Shown here piece by piece: positions 20,425-28,497 of a DNA stretch of 64,000 nucleotides. The stretch lies in assembly GCA_002255575.1 (NCBI GenBank), contig NCAT01000010.1:31129-95128 (forward strand), in the 5' to 3' direction. This DNA is from Acidocella sp. 20-57-95. Its GTDB lineage: Bacteria; Pseudomonadota; Alphaproteobacteria; Acetobacterales; Acetobacteraceae. The stretch's first letter is position 1. Every line of letters begins with the position of its first letter. The notes beneath the pieces were generated by a model that saw only the letters and a program-made list of their open reading frames with translations, was not told the origin of the DNA and did not search any database. The translations under genes were made by a program, and so were the position numbers.

Positions 20425-20543
20425 ATAAAACTCTCAGTTTTTGGTGGTTTTGCTTTTCAGTTGGACTGCTTTTTCACGTACCGTGTGGCAACAACCGATT
20501 TGGCTGCGCGCTCCGTGTCAGCCCACCAGCAAGGCGCTGGCGC

Positions 20544-21491
20544 TCATTTTTTGTTTGCTGCGATGCGCCCAATGAGGTTCAGCAGAATTTGTGCGGCCAG
20601 GATGGCGGTGATGCCGGATGGGTCGTAGTCCGGCGCGGTTTCGACCAGGTCGATACCGGCCACATTGCCACGCTTGGCCAATCCCGCCAGCAATTCCAGC
20701 ACCTCGTAATAAGAAAAGCCGCCATGGCTGGGTGTGCCGGTACCAGGCGCGATGGAGGGGTCAAAAGCGTCTATGTCGATGGACAGGTAATAGCGCCCTC
20801 CGGCAGGAATACGCTCCAGGACCGCCGCAACTCCCAAGGCACGGCATTGCCTGACGCTGAGAATATCTGACCCCATGGCACGCGCCGCCTCATAGCCGTC
20901 CCGCGCAGTGGAGGATACGTTGCGGATGCCAAGTTGCGTGAGGCCGGTGATATAGGGCTGCTCAGCGGCACGGCGCATCGGGTTGCCGTGGCCATGGCGG
21001 ACGCCGTGGCGTTCATCGACAAAATCCAGATGCGCGTCGATTTGAATAAGATGCATCGGTGCTTGTTCGCTGAAGGCGCGGATGCAGGGTATGTTGATGG
21101 AATGGTCGCCCCCGAGCACCACGGGAACGGCACCGGCTTGGAGGATTTTACGCACGCCAACCTCGATGTTGGCGTGGCTTTGGTCGGTGTTGGTGTGGAT
21201 GATATCAGCATCGCCAACATCCACGATCCGACAGTCGGCGAGGTAGGTTACATCGTCCTCATGGTCGTAAGCGCCGGCATGGCCGAAAGCGAAGAGCGTT
21301 GACGCTTCGCGGATGGCGCGGGGCCCAAACCGTGTACCGGCGCGCCATTGCGTGCCGCCATCAAACGGTGCGCCGAGAATGGCGAAGTCTGCATGCAGGT
21401 TATCCCAATCCAGCTGGATAGGATATTTTCCGAAGCTGCAAATACCGACGAAGGGCAGATCGAGTCTGCCGGTTTCATAGCTATGCGCCAT
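20544..21491 (-). CDS. Ureohydrolase (agmatinase/guanidino-acid hydrolase family), paralogue 1
   Basis: A 315-residue arginase-superfamily enzyme that would split urea from a guanidino compound. The binuclear-metal residues are in GGDHSINIP (about 125), IDAHLDF (about 148) and SIDIDAFDPSIAPGTGTPSHGG (about 230-250). The start is taken as the ATG at 21491, one base after the stop of the next ureohydrolase, giving a normal-length N-terminus MAHSYETGRLDLPFVG. It is the last gene of the operon with creatininase, SDRs and the ABC transporter. It differs from paralogue 2 in the specificity loop between the metal motifs, so the two probably act on different substrates. The substrate is not evident. 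Confidence 0.85.
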   Translation of the reverse strand: MAHSYETGRLDLPFVGICSFGKYPIQLDWDNLHADFAILGAPFDGGTQWRAGTRFGPRAIREASTLFAFGHAGAYDHEDDVTYLADCRIVDVGDADIIHTNTDQSHANIEVGVRKILQAGAVPVVLGGDHSINIPCIRAFSEQAPMHLIQIDAHLDFVDERHGVRHGHGNPMRRAAEQPYITGLTQLGIRNVSSTARDGYEAARAMGSDILSVRQCRALGVAAVLERIPAGGRYYLSIDIDAFDPSIAPGTGTPSHGGFSYYEVLELLAGLAKRGNVAGIDLVETAPDYDPSGITAILAAQILLNLIGRIAANKK

Positions 21492-21492
21492 G

Positions 21493-22422
21493 TTATTTGG
21501 CCTTCGCGGTGATAGTGCATAGCAATTCAAACATCATGGTCGCGCCGGCTAAAGCCGTGAGGCCGGAGGGGTCGAATGGTGGGGAGACTTCCACGACATC
21601 CGCACCAATAATGTTCAGGCCGCGTAATTTGCGCACCATGGTTTGGGCTTCGCGGGCGGTGAAGCCGCCAATTTCTGGCGTGCCGGTGCCAACCGCAATG
21701 GAGGGGTCGAGGCTGTCAATATCAAACGAGATATAGGTTGGGTGCGTACCGATGATCTCCCGAACCTCCGAGATTACGTCAGCCGGGCTGCGTGTGCAAA
21801 ATTCTTCCATGGTGATGATACGAAAGCCGGTGGCCCGGGCGAAGTCGAGGTCAGATTCATGGTAGTAGGAGCCACGAATACCAATTTGAACGGCGCGTTT
21901 AGGGTCGAGCAAATTTTCCTCTACCGCGCGACGAAAAGGCGAACCATGCGTATAGGGATTGTCGCCGAAATATTTATCGTTGGTGTCTGAATGGGCATCA
22001 AAATGAATGAGCCCAACCGGATGGCTGGCGATACCACGCAGAATGGGCAGCGTGATCAGGTGATCGCCACCGGCGGTGATCGGCACGGCGCCAGCGGCTG
22101 CAATGGGCTTGAAAAAGGCTTCGATTTTGGCGAGTGCGTCGAGCAGATTGATCGGGTTGATCGGCGCGTCTCCAAGGTCAGCGACCCGTAATGAATCATA
22201 GGGTGAAACGCCGTTCGCATTGATGCGGCGCATCAGGCTGGATTGGTTGCGGATTTCACGCGGACCATGGCGCGTGCCAGCGCGGTTGGTGGTGCCGCCA
22301 TCAAACGGTACCCCAACGAGGGCAACATCAACCAATGTTGGATCGTTCAGGAACGGCAGGCGGAAGAAGCTGGGCACACCCGCGAAGCGTGGCACCAAGG
22401 CAGCATCAAGTGGTTCGTACAT
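21493..22422 (-). CDS. Ureohydrolase (guanidino-acid hydrolase family), paralogue 2
   Basis: A 309-residue Mn-type ureohydrolase. Metal motifs are GGDHLITLPIL, HFDAHSDTND and SFDIDSLDPSIAVGTGTPEIGG. The N-terminal arrangement (RRINANGVSPYDSLRVADLGD, then INLLDALAKIE) and the THGSPFRRAVEENLLDP segment place it nearer to guanidinobutyrase/guanidinopropionase than to classical agmatinase. Its start overlaps the creatininase stop by one base (TAATG). The sequence AVGTGTP replaces the usual APGTGTP. It is probably involved in releasing urea from a guanidino acid brought in or generated by the same operon. Confidence 0.86.
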   Translation of the reverse strand: MYEPLDAALVPRFAGVPSFFRLPFLNDPTLVDVALVGVPFDGGTTNRAGTRHGPREIRNQSSLMRRINANGVSPYDSLRVADLGDAPINPINLLDALAKIEAFFKPIAAAGAVPITAGGDHLITLPILRGIASHPVGLIHFDAHSDTNDKYFGDNPYTHGSPFRRAVEENLLDPKRAVQIGIRGSYYHESDLDFARATGFRIITMEEFCTRSPADVISEVREIIGTHPTYISFDIDSLDPSIAVGTGTPEIGGFTAREAQTMVRKLRGLNIIGADVVEVSPPFDPSGLTALAGATMMFELLCTITAKAK

Positions 22423-23195
22423 TAGACACCGAATTCCTTTTTGACCGCCTGGGTGATGAGAGAGACGTGGTCATCCATCAACCATTGGCCGATTTCCGCA
22501 CGCGATCCGCGGGCATCAGCCAGCACGCCGCTTAAGCGCAAATAGCCTGGCGGTGCCGGGTGAATGTCGTATGGCGGGAAGGAAGCCCGGCCTTCTTGGG
22601 GAATTTTAGTTTCGTCCACTAAATCTGGCCGCAGCAGCAGCATGAGCGAGGTTTCGATGAGGCTGGCATGCTCAAGCTCAGTGCCTGGGAAGCCGTCGGG
22701 GAAGATTTTGTCGAGCGTTTCACGATGTACGAAATCCCAATATTCCAGCTTCATGGCGGTGGTATCGGTAATGCCGTCACGGCGGAGTTCACGCAGGCCA
22801 AGGTCAAGCCCCTCGACGACCGGCCAGGAGTTCTCAAAATGTCCAACAATGAGCACGAAACGGCGCGCTCCATGGGCACCCATGTCACGAATGATATCAC
22901 GCAAGACCAAGCTGAGTGTGTTGGCATCAAGGCTGGTGGTGCCCGGGAAGCTTTGGCCACCGCCGGAACGTGGCATCGATTTGTAGCCGTACTGGATGGT
23001 GGGGGCGACCAAGCCGCCAACTTGGCGTGCCACCCGCTCGCATACGGCGGTGGGGAGAATCACATCCACATTCAATGGCAGATGCGGCCCGTGCTGCTCA
23101 GTCGCGCCAACGGGGATAAAAATAATGGCGCCGTTTGCAATCTTCTCTTGCCACTCTGGCCATGAAAGTTCTGCCATATAGATACTGTCGACCAT
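22422..23195 (-). CDS. Creatininase-family amidohydrolase
   Basis: A 257-residue enzyme aligning from memory over its full length with Pseudomonas creatininase (creatinine to creatine). Metal ligands are visible in PVGATEQHGPHLPLNVDVILP and VLIVGHFENSW. Also shared are QYGYKSMPRSGGG, SFPGTTSLD and the substrate-side KLEYWDFVH containing the conserved Trp. The second active-site Trp of the Pseudomonas enzyme appears to be replaced: FLGWDIEH there corresponds to FPGTELEH here. This may mean a different cyclic amide. AAGGAG lies six bases before the ATG. It sits in the operon between two SDR genes and two ureohydrolases, which fits ring opening followed by urea removal. Confidence 0.83.
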   Translation of the reverse strand: MVDSIYMAELSWPEWQEKIANGAIIFIPVGATEQHGPHLPLNVDVILPTAVCERVARQVGGLVAPTIQYGYKSMPRSGGGQSFPGTTSLDANTLSLVLRDIIRDMGAHGARRFVLIVGHFENSWPVVEGLDLGLRELRRDGITDTTAMKLEYWDFVHRETLDKIFPDGFPGTELEHASLIETSLMLLLRPDLVDETKIPQEGRASFPPYDIHPAPPGYLRLSGVLADARGSRAEIGQWLMDDHVSLITQAVKKEFGV

Positions 23196-23204
23196 ATTTA
23201 CTCC

Positions 23205-23900
23205 TTAGTGCATCGCGGCGCCGCCATCGACGCTGATACATTGGCCTGTGATGAAACTTGCTGCCGGGCTACAAAGGAAGAGGATTGCCGCCGCGACTTC
23301 TTCTGGTTTTCCGATACGACCAAGCGGATTTGATTTTTCGGTTTTCTGGAGGCTTTCACTCATACTGTCGAAATTTAGCAACGGTGTATCAATGGGGCCG
23401 GGTGCCACGGCGTTAACCAGAATATCGGGGCCAAGTTCACGCGCCCAGGAGCGCGTGAGGCTGAGAATAGCCCCCTTGGTGGCGCAATAGCCTGACGCAT
23501 TGGCGCGGCCGAGATAGCCGAGCTCGGAGGCGATATTCACGATGCGGCCGGGCTTGGCCAGATATGGTAAGGCGGCGCTGGTGACCAGCATCGGACCGCG
23601 CAAATTGATGGCAAACATCTTATCGAGCGCGGCGATATCGAGGTTTGATAATGGTGCATCGTATTCTACGCCTGCAACATTGATGATACAGTCGAACCTG
23701 CTGAGCCGTGCGGCGGCTTCGTTGACGGCAGATTTAATGCTGTTGGGATCAGCAATGTCGGTTTTAATATGCGCGATGCCGTCTGGCGGTGTGGCAATAT
23801 CAAGCCCGATGATGCTGGCGCCAGCGCCGATGAAGGCACGCGCAGTGGCCAGGCCAATGCCACTGGCAGCGCCGGTGATGAGCACGCGCAGCCCTACCAT
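23205..23900 (-). CDS. SDR-family oxidoreductase 1
   Basis: A 231-residue classical short-chain dehydrogenase. The cofactor loop TGAASGIG is near residue 9, an Asp follows strand 2 (IIGLDIA), which favours NAD(H), NVAGVEY is the NAG-like motif, and the catalytic Tyr and Lys are in [12 protein letters not shown] with the Ser in [11 protein letters not shown]. The C-terminus has the usual [16 protein letters not shown]. The start overlaps the stop of the neighbouring SDR by seven bases. The substrate is unknown; being paired with a second SDR in an operon of guanidino hydrolases suggests oxidation of an alcohol side chain. Confidence 0.88.
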   Translation of the reverse strand: MVGLRVLITGAASGIGLATARAFIGAGASIIGLDIATPPDGIAHIKTDIADPNSIKSAVNEAAARLSRFDCIINVAGVEYDAPLSNLDIAALDKMFAINLRGPMLVTSAALPYLAKPGRIVNIASELGYLGRANASGYCATKGAILSLTRSWARELGPDILVNAVAPGPIDTPLLNFDSMSESLQKTEKSNPLGRIGKPEEVAAAILFLCSPAASFITGQCISVDGGAAMH

Positions 23901-24643
23901 GGCATTTCCCCACGATCCGCCCCGATGGTTTGGCCGGTAATATTCGCCGCATAGGGCGAGGCGAGAAACATATAAACACCAGCCATATCCTCGGGTTCCA
24001 TAAAGCCCGGGAGTGCTTGGCCTTGCAGGATGTCGTTCAGCAGTATGTCCTCAGTGATGTTGCCGCGTGCCGCCATGGCGCTCAGCGAGCGTAGCGAGGC
24101 AGCCGTTTTTACCCAGCCGGGTGCTACTGCATTTACGTTAATGCCACGCGGCCCCAGCTCTTTCGCCCAGCTTTTTGTCAGGCCAATAATGGCATGTTTT
24201 GACGCCACATAGGCACTAAACAGGGGTTCACCGACCCGGCCCCACACCGAACTGGTGCTGATAATCCGAGCGCCGGAACGCATTTTTGGTAGCGCAGCGC
24301 GCGTGACGAGATAGGTGCCGGTGATATTGATATCGATAATCCGGCGGAACAAAGATGCGGCTTCAGGGCTCGTATCATCAAGTGGTGTTAAATGTTCTAG
24401 TCCGGCATTATTGATCAGCACATCAATGTTGGACAGACAATCAAATGCCGCCATGATGTCGGGCTCAAGCGTAATATCGACGACCTTGCCAACGGCGCTT
24501 AGACGATAAGCGGATTCGATAACCTCAGGGTCATCCGCCAGCAACAACAAATGAGCGCCAGCTTTAGCGAAGCCTTTGGCGATACCGAAACCAATCCCGC
24601 GGCTAGCACCGGTAATCACCACAGTCTGGCCTTCGAAATTCAT
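23894..24643 (-). CDS. SDR-family oxidoreductase 2
   Basis: A 249-residue short-chain dehydrogenase with [14 protein letters not shown] (about 12-25), NNAGLEHL, the catalytic Ser in [11 protein letters not shown] and Tyr-x3-Lys in [13 protein letters not shown], and the terminal [15 protein letters not shown]. In place of the usual acidic residue after strand 2 there is [10 protein letters not shown], still consistent with NAD(H). It is translationally linked to the ABC ATPase on one side (ATGA-type overlap) and to SDR 1 on the other. It shares only family-level similarity with SDR 1, so this is not a recent duplication. Confidence 0.88.
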   Translation of the reverse strand: MNFEGQTVVITGASRGIGFGIAKGFAKAGAHLLLLADDPEVIESAYRLSAVGKVVDITLEPDIMAAFDCLSNIDVLINNAGLEHLTPLDDTSPEAASLFRRIIDINITGTYLVTRAALPKMRSGARIISTSSVWGRVGEPLFSAYVASKHAIIGLTKSWAKELGPRGINVNAVAPGWVKTAASLRSLSAMAARGNITEDILLNDILQGQALPGFMEPEDMAGVYMFLASPYAANITGQTIGADRGEMPW

Positions 24644-25419
24644 GCCGCAGCCGTGTGGGCATTGCGCAGCATATGAAGAATTTTTGTGCGCAGATTGAAA
24701 AATGCCTGCCCGTCGCGGGTGGTCAGGTCGCGTACCGCACCGAGGATGGACGTAACATCGATATCGGCCCTGATGGTGGCAGGACGGGGTGAAAATACGA
24801 TGACGCGGTCGGCCAGAAAAATTGCCTCTTCAACGTCGTGCGTAACAAAAATGATGGTTTTGGTGTCTTCGGTCTGGATACGGCGTAGCTCAACTTGCAG
24901 TTCTTCGCGGAGCTGGGCATCAAGCGCGCCAAACGGCTCATCCATGAGGAGAATTTCAGAGCCAGCCGCCAAAGTACGGGCGATCGCGACACGCTGGCGC
25001 ATACCGCCTGATATACGATTGGGGTAGGCTGCGCCAAAATCCTGCAACCCAACAAGTTTTAGATAATGCAGAGCGCGCGCGCGCTTTTCTGAGGGTAATA
25101 GATCAGTGCGGTACTTCATGCCGAACAGCACATTTTGTTCAACTGTTAACCACGGAAATGAGGAATAGGACTGAAACACCATGCCGCGCCGCCGGTCTGG
25201 CCCCCCAACCGGCGCGCCTTCCAGGAGGATGCTACCATCGGTGGGCGTATCCAGTCCGCCGACCATCCGCATCAGGGTTGTTTTGCCACAACCTGAGGGA
25301 CCAAGAAACGCCACAAATTGGCCGCGCGGGATTTCAAGGTTAAATGGTGTCTCAACCACATGCAGCGTGCCGAAATTTTTTGTGACAGCGACGAAGCTTA
25401 GGTAAGGCACAGGCAACAT
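24640..25419 (-). CDS. NitT/TauT-type ABC transporter ATP-binding protein
   Basis: A 259-residue ATPase of the nitrate/sulfonate/taurine class. It has Walker A FLGPSGCGKTTLMRMVGG, Q-loop VFQSYSSFPWLTV, signature ISGGMRQRVAIARTL, Walker B ILLMDEPFGALD and the H-loop VTHDVEEAIFLADRV typical of SsuB/TauB. It overlaps the permease stop by one base. Transporters of this class are frequent members of guanidine-riboswitch regulons in proteobacteria. Here the operon has no visible ykkC element, but the neighbours point to a guanidino compound, creatinine or similar as cargo. Confidence 0.9.
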   Translation of the reverse strand: MLPVPYLSFVAVTKNFGTLHVVETPFNLEIPRGQFVAFLGPSGCGKTTLMRMVGGLDTPTDGSILLEGAPVGGPDRRRGMVFQSYSSFPWLTVEQNVLFGMKYRTDLLPSEKRARALHYLKLVGLQDFGAAYPNRISGGMRQRVAIARTLAAGSEILLMDEPFGALDAQLREELQVELRRIQTEDTKTIIFVTHDVEEAIFLADRVIVFSPRPATIRADIDVTSILGAVRDLTTRDGQAFFNLRTKILHMLRNAHTAAA

Positions 25420-26222
25420 TATAAATACCGGAACATCATGCGGTGAGCCAGGCGGAACGCTTGGTCACTGACAAGGCCGATGATGCCAATGACAAACACG
25501 CCAGCCATGACTTGTGAGGTTTCCATATATCGGCGTGCCGTCCAGATCACGAAGCCGAGCCCATTATCAGCTGCGACAATTTCGGCGATAATCAGATATG
25601 TCCAGCACCAGCCGAGCGTGATACGCAGATTATCCACCAAGGATGGCAACATTGAGCGCAAGGCAACACTGGTGAGTGCGGCGCGTGGCTTTGCCCCCAG
25701 GGTGTAGGCAATTTCAAAATATTCTTGTGGCACACGCTTCATATCCTCAGCGACCAGCAGCACAAGCTGAAAGAATGTACCCAACCAAAGCAGAAAGATT
25801 TTAGTCTCCTCGCCAATACCGAACCAGATGATGGACAGCGGCACTAACGCCGGAACCGGCAAATAACGGATAAAATCAATCAATGGCTCTAGCGAAGACC
25901 CCACGATCCGATAGCTACTCATCATAATGCCAATGGGAATTGCCATGACGGCGGAGAGCAAAAACGCACCCCAAACACGGGCGATGGAAATACCGGCGTC
26001 AGTCAGTAACCCGTTTTGAGTCACCATAATCCAGAGTGCTTCAACCACATCAAGCGGTGAAGGAAGAAACACCGGGTTGGTCCAGCCAAACGCCGGGGCG
26101 GCCGACCAGATGGCAAGCGCCAAAAGGGCGGTACCGCACCCGGCGGCTAGCCTTACGTTACGCGAAAGCGCTCCACGAAAGACAAACAGCCGGGCCAGAG
26201 GTGCAACGCTCTGGCCCATCAT
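25419..26222 (-). CDS. NitT/TauT-type ABC transporter permease
   Basis: A 267-residue permease with about six transmembrane helices. The ATPase-contact loop FEIAYTLGAKPRAALTSVALRS near residue 168 is of the SsuC/TauC type, and LIIAEIVAADNGLGFVIWTARR is the family hallmark near the C-terminus. It begins with TAATG overlap at the binding-protein stop, so the binding protein, permease and ATPase form a strictly coupled unit. Confidence 0.9.
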   Translation of the reverse strand: MMGQSVAPLARLFVFRGALSRNVRLAAGCGTALLALAIWSAAPAFGWTNPVFLPSPLDVVEALWIMVTQNGLLTDAGISIARVWGAFLLSAVMAIPIGIMMSSYRIVGSSLEPLIDFIRYLPVPALVPLSIIWFGIGEETKIFLLWLGTFFQLVLLVAEDMKRVPQEYFEIAYTLGAKPRAALTSVALRSMLPSLVDNLRITLGWCWTYLIIAEIVAADNGLGFVIWTARRYMETSQVMAGVFVIGIIGLVSDQAFRLAHRMMFRYL

Positions 26223-27229
26223 TACTTCAGATCGCTGGCGGAGATCTTGGTAATCACTGAATTGTCGATGGCTTTTGTTGCACTTAGCTTGGTGGTGGCG
26301 GCGCCGTTCTCAAGGTTCAGGCCCATCAGCGTGTTGAAAACACCGTAGAGCGAGCCTGGCTTGGCGGTGGTGCCAATTTCGCCCTTGGTTTGGGCCAAGC
26401 TGGTATAGACCAGCGAACCATCGATGCTGGCCTTAAAGTCAGCCGGCGAGAGGTTGAAGTGGGGTGCTGCAAGTTTGATAAAGTCGGTCGGGTCAGTGTT
26501 GTAATAATTGATCGCTTTATAAATACCGATCAGGAAGTTGCGGTACTTAGCGGGATTTGCCTTCAAATCATCAGCCCGCACAATGATCACGTCGACAATA
26601 TAGCCCGGATATTTGGCCGAGGAGACAATTTCTGTGGGGTTACGAAAGGCATCAACCTTTTTGGCTTGCGAGAGATAAGGCTCGTAACTGACCACCGCGG
26701 AGACTGACTTGTCGGCGAATACCGAAACCGTGTCCGCTGTCGCGATTTCCTTAAGCTGGAGATCTTTCAGCGTCATGCCGTGCTTTTTAAGGTCGAGCTG
26801 CAGCAGCAAGCGGCCTGGAATATTTAATTCGGACGCGACAACTTTACCTTTCAGGTCGGCGATCGACTTGATGGACCCATCAGCAATCACGCCGTCGCCA
26901 CCGAGCGATTCATCGATCGTGCCGATGATCACGCCAGGCGTGGTTTCATCGCGCGGGCGACCTTGATATTCCCCGACGGTGCGAAGGTCCATTTCAATAT
27001 CGCCACGGGCCATTGCGGCCATGACGTCAGCCCGTTCGTCGTCGAACTTTATGTTCACGGTGAGGCCCATCGCTTTGAAGTACCCGAGGTCGGCGGCCAC
27101 GAAGATGGGGGCGTAGCCGGACCAGGTAGGACATAAAATGCGGATTGTATCGTCCGCCTTGGCGCCGGCCGCGCTAGAGAGGAAGGTGGTGGCAACAGCG
27201 AGGCTTAAGAAAGCACGGGAAAATTTCAT
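26222..27229 (-). CDS. NitT/TauT-type periplasmic substrate-binding protein
   Basis: A 335-residue SsuA/ThiY-like binding protein. The start is taken at the ATG at 27229, which gives a clean signal peptide (MKFSRAFLSLAVATTFLSSA, cleavage near AKA). The upstream in-frame ATG at 27295 would bury it. Family marks are PTWSGYAPIFVAADLGYFKAMG, a DLKGKVVASE segment and VVSYEPYLSQAKK. The ligand pocket cannot be assigned by eye. It heads the operon that also holds two SDRs, the creatininase homologue and two ureohydrolases, so uptake of a guanidino or cyclic guanidino compound is the natural inference. Confidence 0.87.
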   Translation of the reverse strand: MKFSRAFLSLAVATTFLSSAAGAKADDTIRILCPTWSGYAPIFVAADLGYFKAMGLTVNIKFDDERADVMAAMARGDIEMDLRTVGEYQGRPRDETTPGVIIGTIDESLGGDGVIADGSIKSIADLKGKVVASELNIPGRLLLQLDLKKHGMTLKDLQLKEIATADTVSVFADKSVSAVVSYEPYLSQAKKVDAFRNPTEIVSSAKYPGYIVDVIIVRADDLKANPAKYRNFLIGIYKAINYYNTDPTDFIKLAAPHFNLSPADFKASIDGSLVYTSLAQTKGEIGTTAKPGSLYGVFNTLMGLNLENGAATTKLSATKAIDNSVITKISASDLK

Positions 27230-27310
27230 CTTAGGGCCCTTGGTTGGAATAGCGAGAACACCAGCGTGGCCCACATTCACATTCAAGCATATCAAAAAAT
27301 TTAGATAATA

Positions 27311-27386
27311 ATATCGATATTTCTCGATGTGTTGTCCGACGCTGTCAGGTTAGCGGAAGGTGTAATACATCGATATATATCAATAA
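27311..27386. promoter_or_regulatory. Pair of inverted 16-bp palindromic operator sites in a divergent promoter region
   Basis: Between the ABC operon and the desaturase-like gene two related sites face each other. On the minus strand at 27311-27330 the sequence is ACATCGAGAAATATCGATAT, and on the plus strand at 27367-27386 ACATCGATATATATCAATAA. Both fit ATCGA-N6-TCRAT. A third copy lies just upstream of the LysR gene start (30373-30390). Shared spacing and sequence suggest a single regulator acting on both divergent promoters, most simply the LysR protein at 29456-30361. Confidence 0.5.
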
Positions 27387-27414
27387 AAACTGATAAAAAT
27401 TTTGATGGTTATGG

Positions 27415-28488
27415 ATGTTTGTGGTCGCCATTATAGATCAGTTGTGTCGTTTTACATCTCACAGGATCACAATTTTGGGCAGCTTACAGGCGACATTTCG
27501 CTATAAAGACGGTGTTTTGCCAAATATGCTGATCGTTGCGTATGCCGGCATTGGGTATGCGCTTGGGGTGTTATTGCTGACTCTGCCGGGCATCGTCTGG
27601 AATGGGCTGGGGGTTTTGTTACTGTCCCACACGCTGATCGTTTCGGCATATATAATTCATGAATGCACGCACGGAACCATTTTTGCCAAGTCGGTTGATA
27701 ATGACCGGTTAGGTGAAACGATGGGCTGGTTGAATGGGGCGTGCTTAGCGCCCTACGCCGGCTTGAAGGATAAGCATCTGCGTCACCACGCGGACCGGTT
27801 GGATGTGGTGACCTTTGACTACCGCGCAGTGCTAAAGTCGGGACCAGCATGGTTTCGCAACGCCGTGCTAGCACTCGAATGGGCCTATATTCCAGCGGTT
27901 GAGTTTTTAATGCGCGGAATGGTCATTTACACTCAATGCACGGAGGGAGATCGCCTTCAGCGGCGCCGTGTATTGCTGGTGTTAGCCAGCCGGGTATTTT
28001 TATTTATGCTCCTCGCTTTGGTTTCGCTAAAGGCCGTGGTTTTATATGCGGTTGCATATATATTATTTATCCACGTCTTACGGTTTCAAGACGCATTCCA
28101 GCATACGTTCGATGTATTCGCGACCCGCACTAAAGCGCCGGTGCCCCTTGAGTTAAGGCGCGATCGTACTTACGAACATACCAATACGTATTCGGATGTT
28201 ATTTCATATGGTCATCCTTGGGCGAATTTATTGTTGTTAAACTTCTCCTACCACAACGCCCATCACGCCAAGCCAGCCGCCCCTTGGTATCAATTGCCGA
28301 AGCTGCACGAACAACTTTATGCAAATGATATGACGCAGGTTTTACCGTGCAGTAGTCTATTCAAAAGCTACCATAAATACCGGGTGTCGCGTGTGTTGGC
28401 TGATGATTACGGCGTTGTGGCACCTGACGGCCGGCGCGCCGACGGGTTTTTGGGCGCTGTTGGCGTATCATTTTTAACGGCCATCTGA
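27415..28488 (+). CDS. Membrane fatty-acid-desaturase-family di-iron enzyme
   Basis: A 357-residue membrane protein with the three histidine boxes of the desaturase/hydroxylase superfamily: HECTHGTIF near residue 82, KHLRHHAD near 122 and SYHNAHHAK near 280. Two hydrophobic hairpins lie between boxes. The superfamily includes acyl desaturases, carotenoid ketolases and alkane-type hydroxylases. It is divergent from the guanidino operon and shares the paired operator sites with it, so an oxidative step on an N-compound is as plausible as lipid desaturation. The start is unsure: the ATG at 27415 is the longest reading and no strong Shine-Dalgarno is seen. No ferredoxin or reductase partner is adjacent. 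Confidence 0.8.
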   Translation: MFVVAIIDQLCRFTSHRITILGSLQATFRYKDGVLPNMLIVAYAGIGYALGVLLLTLPGIVWNGLGVLLLSHTLIVSAYIIHECTHGTIFAKSVDNDRLGETMGWLNGACLAPYAGLKDKHLRHHADRLDVVTFDYRAVLKSGPAWFRNAVLALEWAYIPAVEFLMRGMVIYTQCTEGDRLQRRRVLLVLASRVFLFMLLALVSLKAVVLYAVAYILFIHVLRFQDAFQHTFDVFATRTKAPVPLELRRDRTYEHTNTYSDVISYGHPWANLLLLNFSYHNAHHAKPAAPWYQLPKLHEQLYANDMTQVLPCSSLFKSYHKYRVSRVLADDYGVVAPDGRRADGFLGAVGVSFLTAI

Positions 28489-28497
28489 TGGGCGCCT

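Noticed and set aside
20348..20543. tRNA-Arg as an integration site for the catabolic island
   Set aside because: No integrase gene and no repeated tRNA 3' end were found in the window, so island acquisition at this tRNA is not supported.
27230..27414. Search for a second guanidine riboswitch upstream of the ABC transporter
   Set aside because: None of the blocks CTAGGG, GGTCCGAGAG or GCCCGGGAGA occurs on the minus strand.
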